Positions 1 to 8,900 of a stretch of DNA of 64,000 nt are shown one piece after another. The position numbers were made by a program, and so were the translations under genes. Each line of letters opens with the position of its first letter. Position 1 is the first letter of the stretch. Below the pieces are notes generated by a model that was not told where the DNA came from, did no database searches, and worked only from the letters and a program-made list of their open reading frames with translations. This DNA comes from Gemmatimonas groenlandica. GTDB lineage: Bacteria > Gemmatimonadota > Gemmatimonadetes > Gemmatimonadales > Gemmatimonadaceae. The DNA is taken from the NCBI RefSeq assembly GCF_013004105.1, contig NZ_CP053085.1, forward strand, positions 4,650,001 to 4,714,000, in the 5' to 3' direction.

Positions 1-1
1 C

Positions 2-292
2 GTTGAACGGCAGGTAGGCGTCTGCTCGGATTCCGGACAGTACTGCGTGGCGTTGCGCTCTATCGGAGGCCTGAATGCCACGACACCGAATGATGTCTCC
101 GTAATCGCGGATACGGTTGCGTGTCGTCGTGCGGTGAACGCGTTCCATGCGTACTACGACACAACCGATAACGCTCAGACGGCACGCACCATCGACTCCG
201 GACTGCTCGTACGCGCTGGACGGAACAGATACGTGCTGATGGTCGCGCTGTTCGACTACTGGTCCAGAGGGCGACCCCGCGCGTCCGCATGA
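2..292 (+). CDS. C-terminal part of an unrecognised protein (5' end outside window)
   Basis: The frame is open from the first bases of the window to a TGA at 290-292, so the start lies further left; about 96 residues are visible. The central part (ACRRAVNAFHAYYD, then DSGLLVRAGRNRYVL) reads like the end of a small secreted Gemmatimonadota protein, but I cannot name a family. After the RYVL stretch the composition turns Trp/Arg-rich, which could mean the original C-terminus was replaced by read-through into the next remnant. The stop overlaps the ATG of the next frame (ATGA). Confidence 0.45.
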   Translation, partial: VERQVGVCSDSGQYCVALRSIGGLNATTPNDVSVIADTVACRRAVNAFHAYYDTTDNAQTARTIDSGLLVRAGRNRYVLMVALFDYWSRGRPRASA

Positions 293-596
293 CCTGGCAC
301 AATGCTGGCGAGGCCGAATCGCTACGTGTCGCGGCTCGTCCCGACGAGAACGGCACGGCGATCTCGGTGGCGATCGATCGCCGAGGCACACTCGTGGCGA
401 CCGCCGCGTTCGCAGGCATGGGGACGATGCTCGGCATCCTTGCGGGTGTCGGGCTCGACGCCGACGTTGGTGCGCTCGCCCTTGGTGCCAGCCTGACCGG
501 AGTCGCCCGGTTCGCCGCCGTTGCGCGCGGTTCCTGGCGAAGTCCACGCGGCGGGTGCGCGAACGCTTGAGCGTGAGCATGAACACGATTGACTGA
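289..596 (+). pseudogene. frameshifted remnant of a small membrane-anchored protein tail
   Basis: The frame opened by ATG 289 encodes a polar stretch, then a Gly/Ala-rich hydrophobic helix (about residues 40-70), and runs out of phase near base 537, ending in a low-quality tail at TGA 568-570. Shifting frame at about 537-540 restores a basic helical tail (KSTRRVRERL, then SVSMNTID) that ends at TGA 594-596. A hydrophobic segment followed by an Arg-rich helix is the expected end of one protein, so a single base appears to be missing. The N-terminus also looks truncated. Either this is a decayed gene or the sequence has an error here. Confidence 0.5.
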
Positions 597-618
597 AGCT
601 TTCCCCCGGAGCCCTGAC

Positions 619-1056
619 ATGACTATCAAGCGTATGGACAACGTTGGCATCGTCGTCGAGTCCCTCGATGCCGTGATTCCATTTTTCATTGCGCTCGGGT
701 TGAGGCTCGAAGGGCGCGCGAACATCGACGGCGAGTGGGCAGGGCGGGTTACCGGACTGGGCACGCAGCGCGTGGAGATCGCAATGCTGATCACACCAGA
801 CGGCCACAGTCGGCTCGAGCTCTCGCAGTTCTTCGCGCCTGCGGTCGTGGCGGATCACCGCGAGGCACCGGTGAACGCGCTTGGCTATCTGCGCGTCATG
901 TTCACGGTGATCGACCTCGACGATACGCTCGTCCGGCTCCGCGAGCACGGCGCGCAGCTCGTCGGCGACGTGGTGCAGTATCAAAATTCCTATCGGCTCT
1001 GCTACATCCGCGGCCCCGAGGGTCTCCTGATCGGACTCGCCGAGGAGCTCATGTGA
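619..1056 (+). CDS. VOC family protein (glyoxalase/bleomycin-resistance fold)
   Basis: A 145-residue protein with one vicinal-oxygen-chelate domain: the opening MDNVGIVVESLDAVIPFF is the usual first beta-alpha unit and the end (YIRGPEGLLIGLAEEL) is the usual last metal-site strand with its Glu. An upstream in-frame ATG at 589 gives an unlikely extension, so ATG 619 is chosen because family proteins begin just before the first strand. VOC proteins bind a divalent metal and act as lyases, dioxygenases or resistance proteins. The substrate cannot be told from sequence. It stands alone between remnants and a secreted protein. Confidence 0.85.
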   Translation: MTIKRMDNVGIVVESLDAVIPFFIALGLRLEGRANIDGEWAGRVTGLGTQRVEIAMLITPDGHSRLELSQFFAPAVVADHREAPVNALGYLRVMFTVIDLDDTLVRLREHGAQLVGDVVQYQNSYRLCYIRGPEGLLIGLAEELM

Positions 1057-1383
1057 ACGAGCAGCAGCGGTCGGCGACGCGGGAGCACATGGAGTTGGTC
1101 GCGCTGCAGAAATCAGAGCACGCCGTGGGCACGGGCACGCCAACGCCTTGGTCCCGGCGTTTGTCGCCAAGCAGTAGCGGTGTCCCGGCGCGTTCAACAA
1201 CTCCGACCCCTTGAACCGGCCCGACCGGATCATACGCCACACGCTGTAGCACCACACGGCACCTCCCCGAACTCTGTGGTGTACGTCACAGTCGAGCGGC
1301 CCTCCCGTCTGCCGCTCACCTCGCGAGCACCCGCTCCCCGGGCCATCGCGAGCCCCTCCAACGTTCCTCGTGGAGTAATGCCA
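1057..1383. other. 327-bp stretch without a supported gene
   Basis: I see no convincing coding frame here. The short frames crossing it have arginine/serine-rich translations typical of shadow frames. One frame ends in VPAFVAKQ and a TAG near 1174, which could be the tail of a lost gene, but nothing upstream in that frame is recognisable. The right end carries the ribosome binding site of the next gene. Confidence 0.4.
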
Positions 1384-1986
1384 ATGCGTGTCGTTCTGCC
1401 GTCCAGTGTGCAGGCCCTCGTCCTGCTGGGAAGTTTGGCCGTCCCCGCCGTCGCTCAGCAGCGCCCGGAACGCGTCGAGCGCACGCACACCACCGGCCTC
1501 CTTCTCGGCTACGGCACCGAAACCAACGTGATCACGAGCCAGCCCGGCGCGGCCAGCTCGGACAACGAGCACGTCGTCGGACACGGGATCACGCTCGGGT
1601 ACGGCTTTACCCGGCGATGGGCGGCGTACCTCAATGCCGGTTGGGGCGGATTCGAAACAACAGCCGGCAATCGCACCGGCGCGGGATCGATAGACTTGGG
1701 GGCACGTTATCACCTGCCCACGGTCGGCCGGGTGATCTCGCCATTTCTGCAGGGCGGACTCGCGAGTCGCGCGCTGAGTGTGGACGCGCTGAATAGCCGC
1801 ACCGGATTCGTCGATAACGTGTTGGGGTGGCGGTCGATGGCGGCCTTTGGCGGCGGCGCCAATGTGCATGTCACCCGCAGCCTCGCGATCTCCGGCATGT
1901 CGACCTGGGGCGCCACGTCGGACGGGATCGCCAACCCCCGCGTGCATCTGGGCGTGCTGCTCCTGCCCTCAGCGTGGCGGCGATAG
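1384..1986 (+). CDS. small outer-membrane beta-barrel-like protein
   Basis: A 200-residue exported protein. A signal peptide (about residues 1-23, ending AVPAVAQQ) is followed by alternating polar/aromatic strands separated by short loops (TTGLLLGYG, GITLGYGFTRRWAAYLN, GSIDLGARYHL, AISGMSTWGA), the pattern of a small transmembrane beta-barrel. Two ATGs lie at 1378 and 1384; GGAG at 1372-1375 is correctly spaced only for 1384. Frames open further upstream lack a signal peptide. No specific porin or receptor family is recognised; it is probably a structural or opacity-type surface protein. Confidence 0.65.
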   Translation: MRVVLPSSVQALVLLGSLAVPAVAQQRPERVERTHTTGLLLGYGTETNVITSQPGAASSDNEHVVGHGITLGYGFTRRWAAYLNAGWGGFETTAGNRTGAGSIDLGARYHLPTVGRVISPFLQGGLASRALSVDALNSRTGFVDNVLGWRSMAAFGGGANVHVTRSLAISGMSTWGATSDGIANPRVHLGVLLLPSAWRR

Positions 1987-1997
1987 GCGAGGGCTGT

Positions 1998-2780
1998 GTG
2001 AGACCGCGATACGCCGCGCTTTTCGTCTTCGCGACATTGCTCGCCTGCGACGATCTCACAGCGCCTCGGTTTCCCAACGAGGCGCTGGTGCAATTCACGC
2101 CGCCGTCGGTGTTCGCGTTGTGGTGGCAGCAAGTTGAAACGTGCGCCGGCCGCCGCGCCGACTTTTCGCGGATGCGCTGGTACCGTCCCATCGACGGCGC
2201 GTCGCTGGAGCTCGCCGACGGCGGTACGTATCAGGGCTACTGGTGGGACCAAGGCGATCGCATCGCGCTCGCGAATGTCGATCACGGTCCCACCGCTCGA
2301 CACGAGATGCTGCACGCCATTCTCAATGACGGCAGCCATCCGCTACCGATGTTCGCCGGCCCATGCGCCGGCGTCGTTGGCTTTGACGGACCCGAGGGCT
2401 ACGGTGTTCCCGTCGCTGAGCTCCAGGCCGCGGTGTCTCTGCCTGCAGCGACGGCGCTCAAGGTCACAGTCGCGACACATCCGGCAGCGCCCTCGTTGAA
2501 TCAGTACGGTGGGGCGTTCACACTGGTTGTCACGGCTACGAACACGATCGCGCAGCCGGTGTGGATCAACGTGGACGAAGGTGACTTGGCCTCCGTCTTC
2601 GTCACCGACGCGGGATTTGGTGCGGGAGTGGTGACCGCAGCCAAGCGGATCCTCTTCCTGCCAGGCCAATCGCGACAGGTGTTTGTCGATTGGACCGAGT
2701 CGCGAAGTGGGGCGCTGCGCGTGCAAGGCTCCTATCTGCGGGCGCGCTCCGAAGTGACCACCTTCACGATCGCGCCCTGA
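1998..2780 (+). CDS. putative zinc metalloprotease-like lipoprotein (HEMLH)
   Basis: 260 residues from GTG 1998, 11 bp after the previous stop. The start begins a lipoprotein signal with lipobox LLAC (Cys17); the longer open frame upstream has no signal. At residues 102-106 there is HEMLH preceded by TAR, the HExxH zinc-binding helix of zincins, followed eight residues later by another His (NDGSH) that could be a third ligand. The second half (from about residue 150) is beta-rich and Ig-like. It is probably an outer-membrane or periplasmic peptidase or a degenerate zincin. Proteolytic activity is inferred from the motif only. Confidence 0.6.
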   Translation: MRPRYAALFVFATLLACDDLTAPRFPNEALVQFTPPSVFALWWQQVETCAGRRADFSRMRWYRPIDGASLELADGGTYQGYWWDQGDRIALANVDHGPTARHEMLHAILNDGSHPLPMFAGPCAGVVGFDGPEGYGVPVAELQAAVSLPAATALKVTVATHPAAPSLNQYGGAFTLVVTATNTIAQPVWINVDEGDLASVFVTDAGFGAGVVTAAKRILFLPGQSRQVFVDWTESRSGALRVQGSYLRARSEVTTFTIAP

Positions 2781-2814
2781 GGCAAGAATGCGACCCGCGG
2801 CGTAGAATAGACCG

Positions 2815-4971
2815 GTGCTCCGCTTCCCTGGAGGAACCCTGTCTGCCCGCTTCCTGCGTGTGGCGCTGCTCGCCGTCGCAACATCGGCCTGCAGCCGCCC
2901 GCCCGCCGACACGCCGGCGTACCCGCCCGCGCGCACCGTCAACGTGGTCGACCGCTATCACGGTGTCGCCGTTGCCGACCCGTATCGCTGGCTCGAAGAC
3001 ACCACCGCCGAGGTCCGCGCGTGGGCCTTGGCGCAGACGCGGTTCGCTCGGCCATTCCTGCACGACAGTGTGCTCCGCGCGCGGCTGCGCGACCGTATGG
3101 AGCGCCTCGACTCGCCCTGGCTGGCGTTCGATTCCGCGCTCGATGCCGCGTCGCAAAGCCAAGCAGGCGATGCGATCCGCGTAGCAAACGGGCGACTCGT
3201 GATTGGCACGCCGCGCGGCGCCGATCGCCTGCTGCTCGACCCCGCCACCTTCGGCCCGGCCACGCGCCTCGCGCACCATCAGGTGGCGCCGAACGGACGG
3301 CACGTACTCGTCGAGTTGGCGGTCGGCGGCGACGATTGGAAAGTCGGTCGCGTCGTCCGCGTGGCCGACGGCACACTGCTGCCCGATTCGATTCCGGGCA
3401 TCGTGTTCCAGTCGCCGCTGTGGACCCCCGACAGCAAAGGCATACTGCAGGTGCAGTACATCCACCCGGCCAGCAGCGAACGCGTCATGCTACGCGGCGG
3501 CACGTTGTCGTATCACCAGCTCGGTACCGGCACCGCGAACGATGTCTCCATCCTGCGACTCCCGGCGAACGATGTAGAGGGCGTGATCCGCGTGTCGCTC
3601 TCCAGCGACGGGCGTCGTGCATTCGTGTCTGACGGCACCGGTGCCGACTTCGAGGTGCTCGGCTGGGCACTGTCCCGCTTCGCACTCCTCGAGCTGTCTC
3701 AACTCGATACGCCGGGCGCGACACCGGCATTGGTAGCCGTCTCCACCACGCGCGACGCGGCGTACGCGGTCGTGGCCAGCGATGCGACGGGCATGTTGGT
3801 CCTCACCGACCGTGATGCGCCGCGGCATCGGCTCGTGTTCATTCCCTATCGCGACCCGTCGCCGTCGGCATGGCGTGACGTGATTCCGGAAACGCAGGAT
3901 GTCCTGCTCTCGGTCACACCCCATGGTGCTCACCTCCTGGTCGTCGCGCTACGAGACGCACAGCACGTGCTGCGCATTCACCGCCGAAGCGGCGCGCTCG
4001 AACACGAGCTCACATTTCCACTCGGCACGCGCATCGAGCTGATGCCTGGCGCGACTGGCGACCGGCAGCGCATCCTCGCCGCGTCATTCCTGCAGCCGCC
4101 CCGCCTTGTCGAGGTCGCGCTGAGCACCGGCGAGCGCACGACGATGTTGGAAACCAGGAGTGAGTTCGCGAGTGCCGACTACGTGGCGACACAGCAGTGG
4201 TACGCGGGCAAGGACGGCACGCGGATCCCGATGTGGCTCGTGCACCGCAAGGGGATCGCGCTCGATGGCAGCCATCCCACGCTGCTCTTCGGCTACGGCG
4301 GGTCGGGTACGGTGATGCTCCCCGATTACGCGCCCGACATGCTGGCGTGGCTCGAGCTCGGTGGCGTGTTCGCGATGCCGAATCTTCGCGGGGGTGGCGA
4401 GTTCGGACGTGACTGGTACGAAGCCGCGATTCTCGGGAAGAAACAGACCACCTTCGACGACATGATTGCGGCCGCCGAGCATCTGATTGCACGCGGGTAC
4501 ACGTCGCCGAGCCGTTTGGCGATTCGTGGACGCTCGAACGGCGGCCGGATGGTGGCGGCGGTGATGGCCGAGCGCCCCGATCTCTTCGCCGCCGTGGTGG
4601 CCGAGGTGCCACAAACGGACAACGTACGCTTCGACCGCGGACGCCATCGCGCGCAGTTCGGGTCGCCCAGCGATTCCGCGCAGTTCGGCTTTCTGTTGGC
4701 CACGTCACCGCTGCATCGCGTCACAGCGGGCCGCTGCTATCCCGCGACGCTGGTGACGACGTCGCTCAACGATCCGCGGGCGCCGGCTTGGCACGCGATG
4801 AAATTCACGGCGGCACTACAAGCGGCATCACGGTGCGCGAGGCCGATCATCTTGCAGGCCGACACGTTGGGTGGCCACTTCAGCGAGTCCGAAGCGGGTG
4901 GCGGCGCCAATGTGTCGCTCGACTACCTCACGTTCCTCGTGAAGCAATTGGGCATGATGCCGCCGCGCTGA
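2815..4971 (+). CDS. prolyl oligopeptidase family serine peptidase (S9A), lipoprotein
   Basis: Up to 718 residues. The order is lipoprotein signal (lipobox ending SAC, Cys26 from GTG 2815), N-terminal catalytic segment with YHGVAVADPYRWLED, a seven-bladed propeller region, then the alpha/beta hydrolase domain. The triad is Ser574 in GRSNGG, Asp653 in SLNDPR and His688 in GGHFSES. It should cleave short proline-containing peptides in the periplasm or at the surface. The start is uncertain: GTG 2815 has no ribosome site, whereas GGAGG at 2830-2834 sits just before an in-frame CTG at 2839, which would still leave the signal sequence. Confidence 0.93.
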   Translation: MLRFPGGTLSARFLRVALLAVATSACSRPPADTPAYPPARTVNVVDRYHGVAVADPYRWLEDTTAEVRAWALAQTRFARPFLHDSVLRARLRDRMERLDSPWLAFDSALDAASQSQAGDAIRVANGRLVIGTPRGADRLLLDPATFGPATRLAHHQVAPNGRHVLVELAVGGDDWKVGRVVRVADGTLLPDSIPGIVFQSPLWTPDSKGILQVQYIHPASSERVMLRGGTLSYHQLGTGTANDVSILRLPANDVEGVIRVSLSSDGRRAFVSDGTGADFEVLGWALSRFALLELSQLDTPGATPALVAVSTTRDAAYAVVASDATGMLVLTDRDAPRHRLVFIPYRDPSPSAWRDVIPETQDVLLSVTPHGAHLLVVALRDAQHVLRIHRRSGALEHELTFPLGTRIELMPGATGDRQRILAASFLQPPRLVEVALSTGERTTMLETRSEFASADYVATQQWYAGKDGTRIPMWLVHRKGIALDGSHPTLLFGYGGSGTVMLPDYAPDMLAWLELGGVFAMPNLRGGGEFGRDWYEAAILGKKQTTFDDMIAAAEHLIARGYTSPSRLAIRGRSNGGRMVAAVMAERPDLFAAVVAEVPQTDNVRFDRGRHRAQFGSPSDSAQFGFLLATSPLHRVTAGRCYPATLVTTSLNDPRAPAWHAMKFTAALQAASRCARPIILQADTLGGHFSESEAGGGANVSLDYLTFLVKQLGMMPPR

Positions 4972-5093
4972 CTACGCAATCGCCGCACGTATATCACCAT
5001 TGTGAAAATCGCCTCGAAGCGATCGCTCGGAATGCTCGCACTTTTTGAGGCGTTTCCGTAGCTGCTCGTCTCGTTCACCACACGGAGCAACCC

Positions 5094-5522
5094 ATGAACG
5101 TGCAGGCGCAAGTGAACGACTATCTCGCGGCCCAACCGGAGCCGAAGCGCAGCGATATGCAGGCGCTGCACGGCATCATCCGCGAGTTGTTGCCCAACGG
5201 TCGCTTGTGGTTTCTCGACGGCAAGGACGAGAAAGGCAAGATCGTCACGAATCCGAACATTGGGTACGGTGCCCAATCCCGACCGTACGCCGACGGCACT
5301 ATGCGCGAGTTCTATCAGATCGGCATCAGCGCCAACAGCACCGGCATCTCCGTGTACATCATGGGCCTCGAGGACAAGAAGTACCTGGCCGAGATGTACG
5401 GAAACGCCATCGGCAAAGCGACCGTGACGGGATACTGCATCAAGTTCAAAACGCTCAGCCAGATCAACGTGGATGTCCTCACGGCGGCCATGCGGTCGGG
5501 GATTGAGCAGACGAGCGCGTAG
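5094..5522 (+). CDS. DUF1801 domain protein
   Basis: 142 residues covering one DUF1801 domain: a helical start (VNDYLAAQPEPKRSDMQAL), a central NPNIGYGAQSRPYADGT segment, and a strand pair YQIGISANSTGISVYIMG. Members are small cytosolic proteins, related to the YdhG/Fra iron-chaperone-like fold, mostly without a proven activity. The start is supported by GGAG about 10 bp upstream. It lies alone between the oligopeptidase and the CopG gene with a 76-bp gap after it. Function remains unknown. Confidence 0.8.
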   Translation: MNVQAQVNDYLAAQPEPKRSDMQALHGIIRELLPNGRLWFLDGKDEKGKIVTNPNIGYGAQSRPYADGTMREFYQIGISANSTGISVYIMGLEDKKYLAEMYGNAIGKATVTGYCIKFKTLSQINVDVLTAAMRSGIEQTSA

Positions 5523-5598
5523 CTCGACTTCACCGTGCGGGGCTCGCTCATTCGAGTGGTCGGCGCTCGCACCATGCATCGCCAGGAGCACCGTATTT

Positions 5599-5880
5599 AT
5601 GCCCAAGTCCCAGCGCGCCATCAAACCGATACCGACGTTCAAGTCGGAAGACGTTGAACGCGATTTCTGGGCGTCCGCCGACGCAACCGACTATGTCGAC
5701 TGGGCGTCGGCGCGTCCCGTCCGGTTCCCGCTGCTACGGCCGTCGACGACCGCGATTTCCGTGCGGTTGCCGGATACGCTGCTGACGAAGCTCAAGATTC
5801 TCGGCAATGAGCGCGACGTGCCGTGTCAGAGCTTGCTCAAGATGTCTCTCGCCGACCGAGTGGCCACGGAGCGGCGGTAA
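5599..5880 (+). CDS. CopG-family antitoxin, orphan
   Basis: 93 residues matching the CopG_antitoxin type by pattern: ERDFWASADATDYVDW, then RFPLLRPSTTAISVRLP and a C-terminal helix pair ending VPCQSLLKMSLADRV. This is a ribbon-helix-helix DNA-binding antitoxin that normally neutralises a BrnT/RelE-like toxin and represses its own operon. ATG 5599 is chosen because AGGAG at 5584-5588 precedes it; the longer open frame has no such site. No toxin gene fits in the 76 bp upstream, and downstream lies a convergent helicase, so it appears unpaired. Confidence 0.8.
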   Translation: MPKSQRAIKPIPTFKSEDVERDFWASADATDYVDWASARPVRFPLLRPSTTAISVRLPDTLLTKLKILGNERDVPCQSLLKMSLADRVATERR

Positions 5881-5921
5881 CACGAGCGCGCGCTCGAGCC
5901 TAAGTCAGCGCGATAGCCCGC

Positions 5922-8900
5922 CTACGCGAGCAGCAACTCCAGCTCCTCTCGCCCGATCGAGGCGAGCCCGGTGCGATCCGACGACAAGATCGCATCGGCC
6001 AGCGCGCGCTTACCCGCCTGCAGCGCCAGGATTTTCTCCTCGATCGTGTCACGCGCCACGAGACGCGTGGCGATCACGTGCCGCATACGCCCGATGCGGT
6101 GGGCGCGGTCGATTGCCTGCGCCTCCACAGCTGGATTCCACCACGGGTCGAGCAGATAGACGTAGTCGGCGGCGGTGAGATTGAGGCCATGTCCGCCGGC
6201 CTTCAGGCTGATCAGGAAGATCGGGCACGACGGATCGTTCTGGAAACGATCGACGCACGCGTGCCGGTTCTTCGTGCGACCGTCGAGGTACGCATAGGGA
6301 ATCCCTCGTTCGTCGAGCGCGGCGCGCACGAGCGCGAGGAACGACGTGAACTGCGAGAACACCAGCGCCTTGTTCTTTTCCGCTGCCACATCAGCCAGTG
6401 CTGGTAACAACGCATCGAGCTTCGCACTGGGCAGCGCCTTCTTGCGCGCGTCGGCCAGCACGGGGTGGCACGCGGCCTGACGCAGTCGCAGCAGTCCTTC
6501 CAGGATGTGCAGCTTCGAGCGACCCAGTCCACTCGTCTCGACCTGTAACATGACCTCGGCCCGCACTTTCGCGCGTACCTGCTCGTAGAACGCACGCTGT
6601 TTGGGTTCGAGCTCCACCTCAAGTGTGCGCTCGATGCGCTCGGGCAGCTCGGGTGCCACTTCACGTTTGGTACGCCGCAGAATCACCGGACGTAGCGCGC
6701 GCGCCAACACGGCGTCGACGCCCGCTGTTGTGCCAGCCGTCGCATTATCGGCGCTCACGCTACGCAGCGACGTGGCGAATCGCGACGACGCGCCGAGCAT
6801 ACCCGGATTCAGGAAGTCGAGTAGGCTCCACAGTTCTTCGAGGCGGTTCTCCACCGGCGTGCCGCTCATCGCGAGCCGATGGGACGCCTGCAGCACGCGA
6901 CAGGCCTTCGCCGTCGCGGTGCTCTGGTTCTTGATGGCCTGTGCCTCGTCGAGCACGACGTAGTCGAAGGCAATCTCGGAGAGACGCACGGCATCGCGGC
7001 GCAATGTCCCATAGGTGACGAGTGCCATGTCGACCGCCGTCGAATCGAACGCGGCGTCGTGACGGGTGGCGCTACTCCAATCGACCACACGAAGCTGCGG
7101 CGCAAATTTCGCGGCTTCGGTACGCCAGTTGAACACCAGCGAGCGCGGTACCACCACCAACGATGGCCCGTGACCCTCGGCCCGACGCGCATCCAGCAGG
7201 GCGAGCACCTGAATCGTTTTCCCGAGCCCCATGTCGTCGGCGAGGCAGCCGCCAAAGCCGAACGTACGCAGGAAGTGCATCCAGCCGAGCCCTTCGCGTT
7301 GATAGCCGCGCAGCGTGCCTGTGAAGGATGCGGCGGGATCCGCCGGCAACACACGTTCGAAACCCCGGAGTGCTTCACGCTGTCGCGCGAAGGCGGCGTC
7401 CACGTCAACGTGGGGCAGCGTGGCCAGCAGCGCGTCGAGCAGGGCCAGCTGCGACGTGCGAAAGCGGGCACCGGTGGTGGTGCGCTCGCCGCCGGCGAAG
7501 ATCGGGCCAATCTGGTCGAGCCAGTCGTGCGGCAACAGACCGAGTCCGCCATTCGGGAGGAGCACGGTGTCCTCACCGAGCCGCTTCGCTTCGAGTATCG
7601 CGGCGAGGGAGACGGTGGTGTCGCCATAGGCTACGGTGCCATCGAGATCGAACCAGTCGACGCCGGATCGCACGCGGGCCTGCACCGCACCCGGCGCTCG
7701 AAAAGCGCGGCCATCGACCTCGACCCACCAGCCGTCGACCGTGAGCTGCTGCGCCACGCGCCGCAGCGAGGTGCGCGGCAGCACGAACGGCGCCTTGATC
7801 GACTCCGCCCCTCGCACGATGGTGAGTCCGAGCTTGACGAGGCGAGCCAGTGCCTCCTGTTCGGCATCGCGGTCACGATGGTACAGCGTGCGAGTGCTAC
7901 CGTCGAACCGTGTCGCGCCCGCGTCGGACGCGCTCACCTCGGCGCCGCCATAACGGAACACAAGTTGTACGCCGGCCATGTGGGTCGAGTAGCCCCGCCA
8001 TGCGACCGGATCGGCGACGAAGCGAACGCCCGGAGTTGGTGCCGCGTGTGACTCGGTGATGGCGAGTTCGGGCGGAAGTGCCAACGCCGGCACTCGCGGC
8101 ATGGCATAGAGTTGCTCGAGCGCTGCCGACGGATTGTCACCGATCGGGAGGCGCTTCTGGAGCAACAGCTCGATCATCAGCGGCCACTGGCCGTCCACCG
8201 CGACGGGCGCCAGCACCCCGTCGAGTAGGCATACGCCAGTCGCGTGCATCCACGTGATCTCTCTGAAATCGCGACGTTCCTCGCCACGGACCAACGCACC
8301 GCTGAGCACCCACCCGTCACCTTCGCGCTCGAGCGCGATGGTGAATTGCCACGGGGCGGGCGCCGTGGTTGCCGTGTGTGCGGCGCGCTCCCACGTAACG
8401 GGGAGTAGCGTCGGCGGGGGGCCGGCCAGCTTGAGGCGCGCGCGCCCGGTGGCGCAGACGGCGGGCAGCACATACGTGACCGCATGCGGTGCGATCACGA
8501 ACGAGGTGCGCGCGATCCCGTAGTCGGGCAACGGTGCGGCACCGAGCAGGAGTCGAGTGATCTCGCGGTCGCTGGCCTCCGGGGCCTGCATCCAGACGGT
8601 CGACGAATAGCCGAAGCGTTTGGGAGCGCTCCATGAACCGTCGCGCGCACGCTTCTCGGTCATCACTTCGAGCGACAGACTGTGACCACCACCGACGCTC
8701 CCCTCGATCACGTACACGAGGCGGCGATCATCGGGCCACTCAGCGCGCGTGGCTCGGGAGCGATATGCCGTGTAGTCGGTCGCGTCCGCGTTGCGCATTT
8801 GCCACGCTGCCCGGTCGAGGATCGCCGGCCACGTCGGCGGGGGCAATGGCGATGGCAGGGCCGGATGCGGGGCGCGTGGGCTGGCTACGGGCGCGCCGAA

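Noticed and set aside
322-1947. 541-residue minus-strand open frame
   Set aside because: It runs opposite the VOC and beta-barrel genes and translates to an Arg/Gly/Asp-rich sequence without domains, as expected for the antisense of GC-rich genes.
5523-5598. Toxin gene upstream of the CopG antitoxin
   Set aside because: Only 76 bp are available and no frame of toxin length exists on either strand.
5882-5895. GC palindrome between CopG and helicase genes
   Set aside because: It is a self-complementary GAGCGCGCGCTC run without a loop or T-run, so it is not supported as a terminator.
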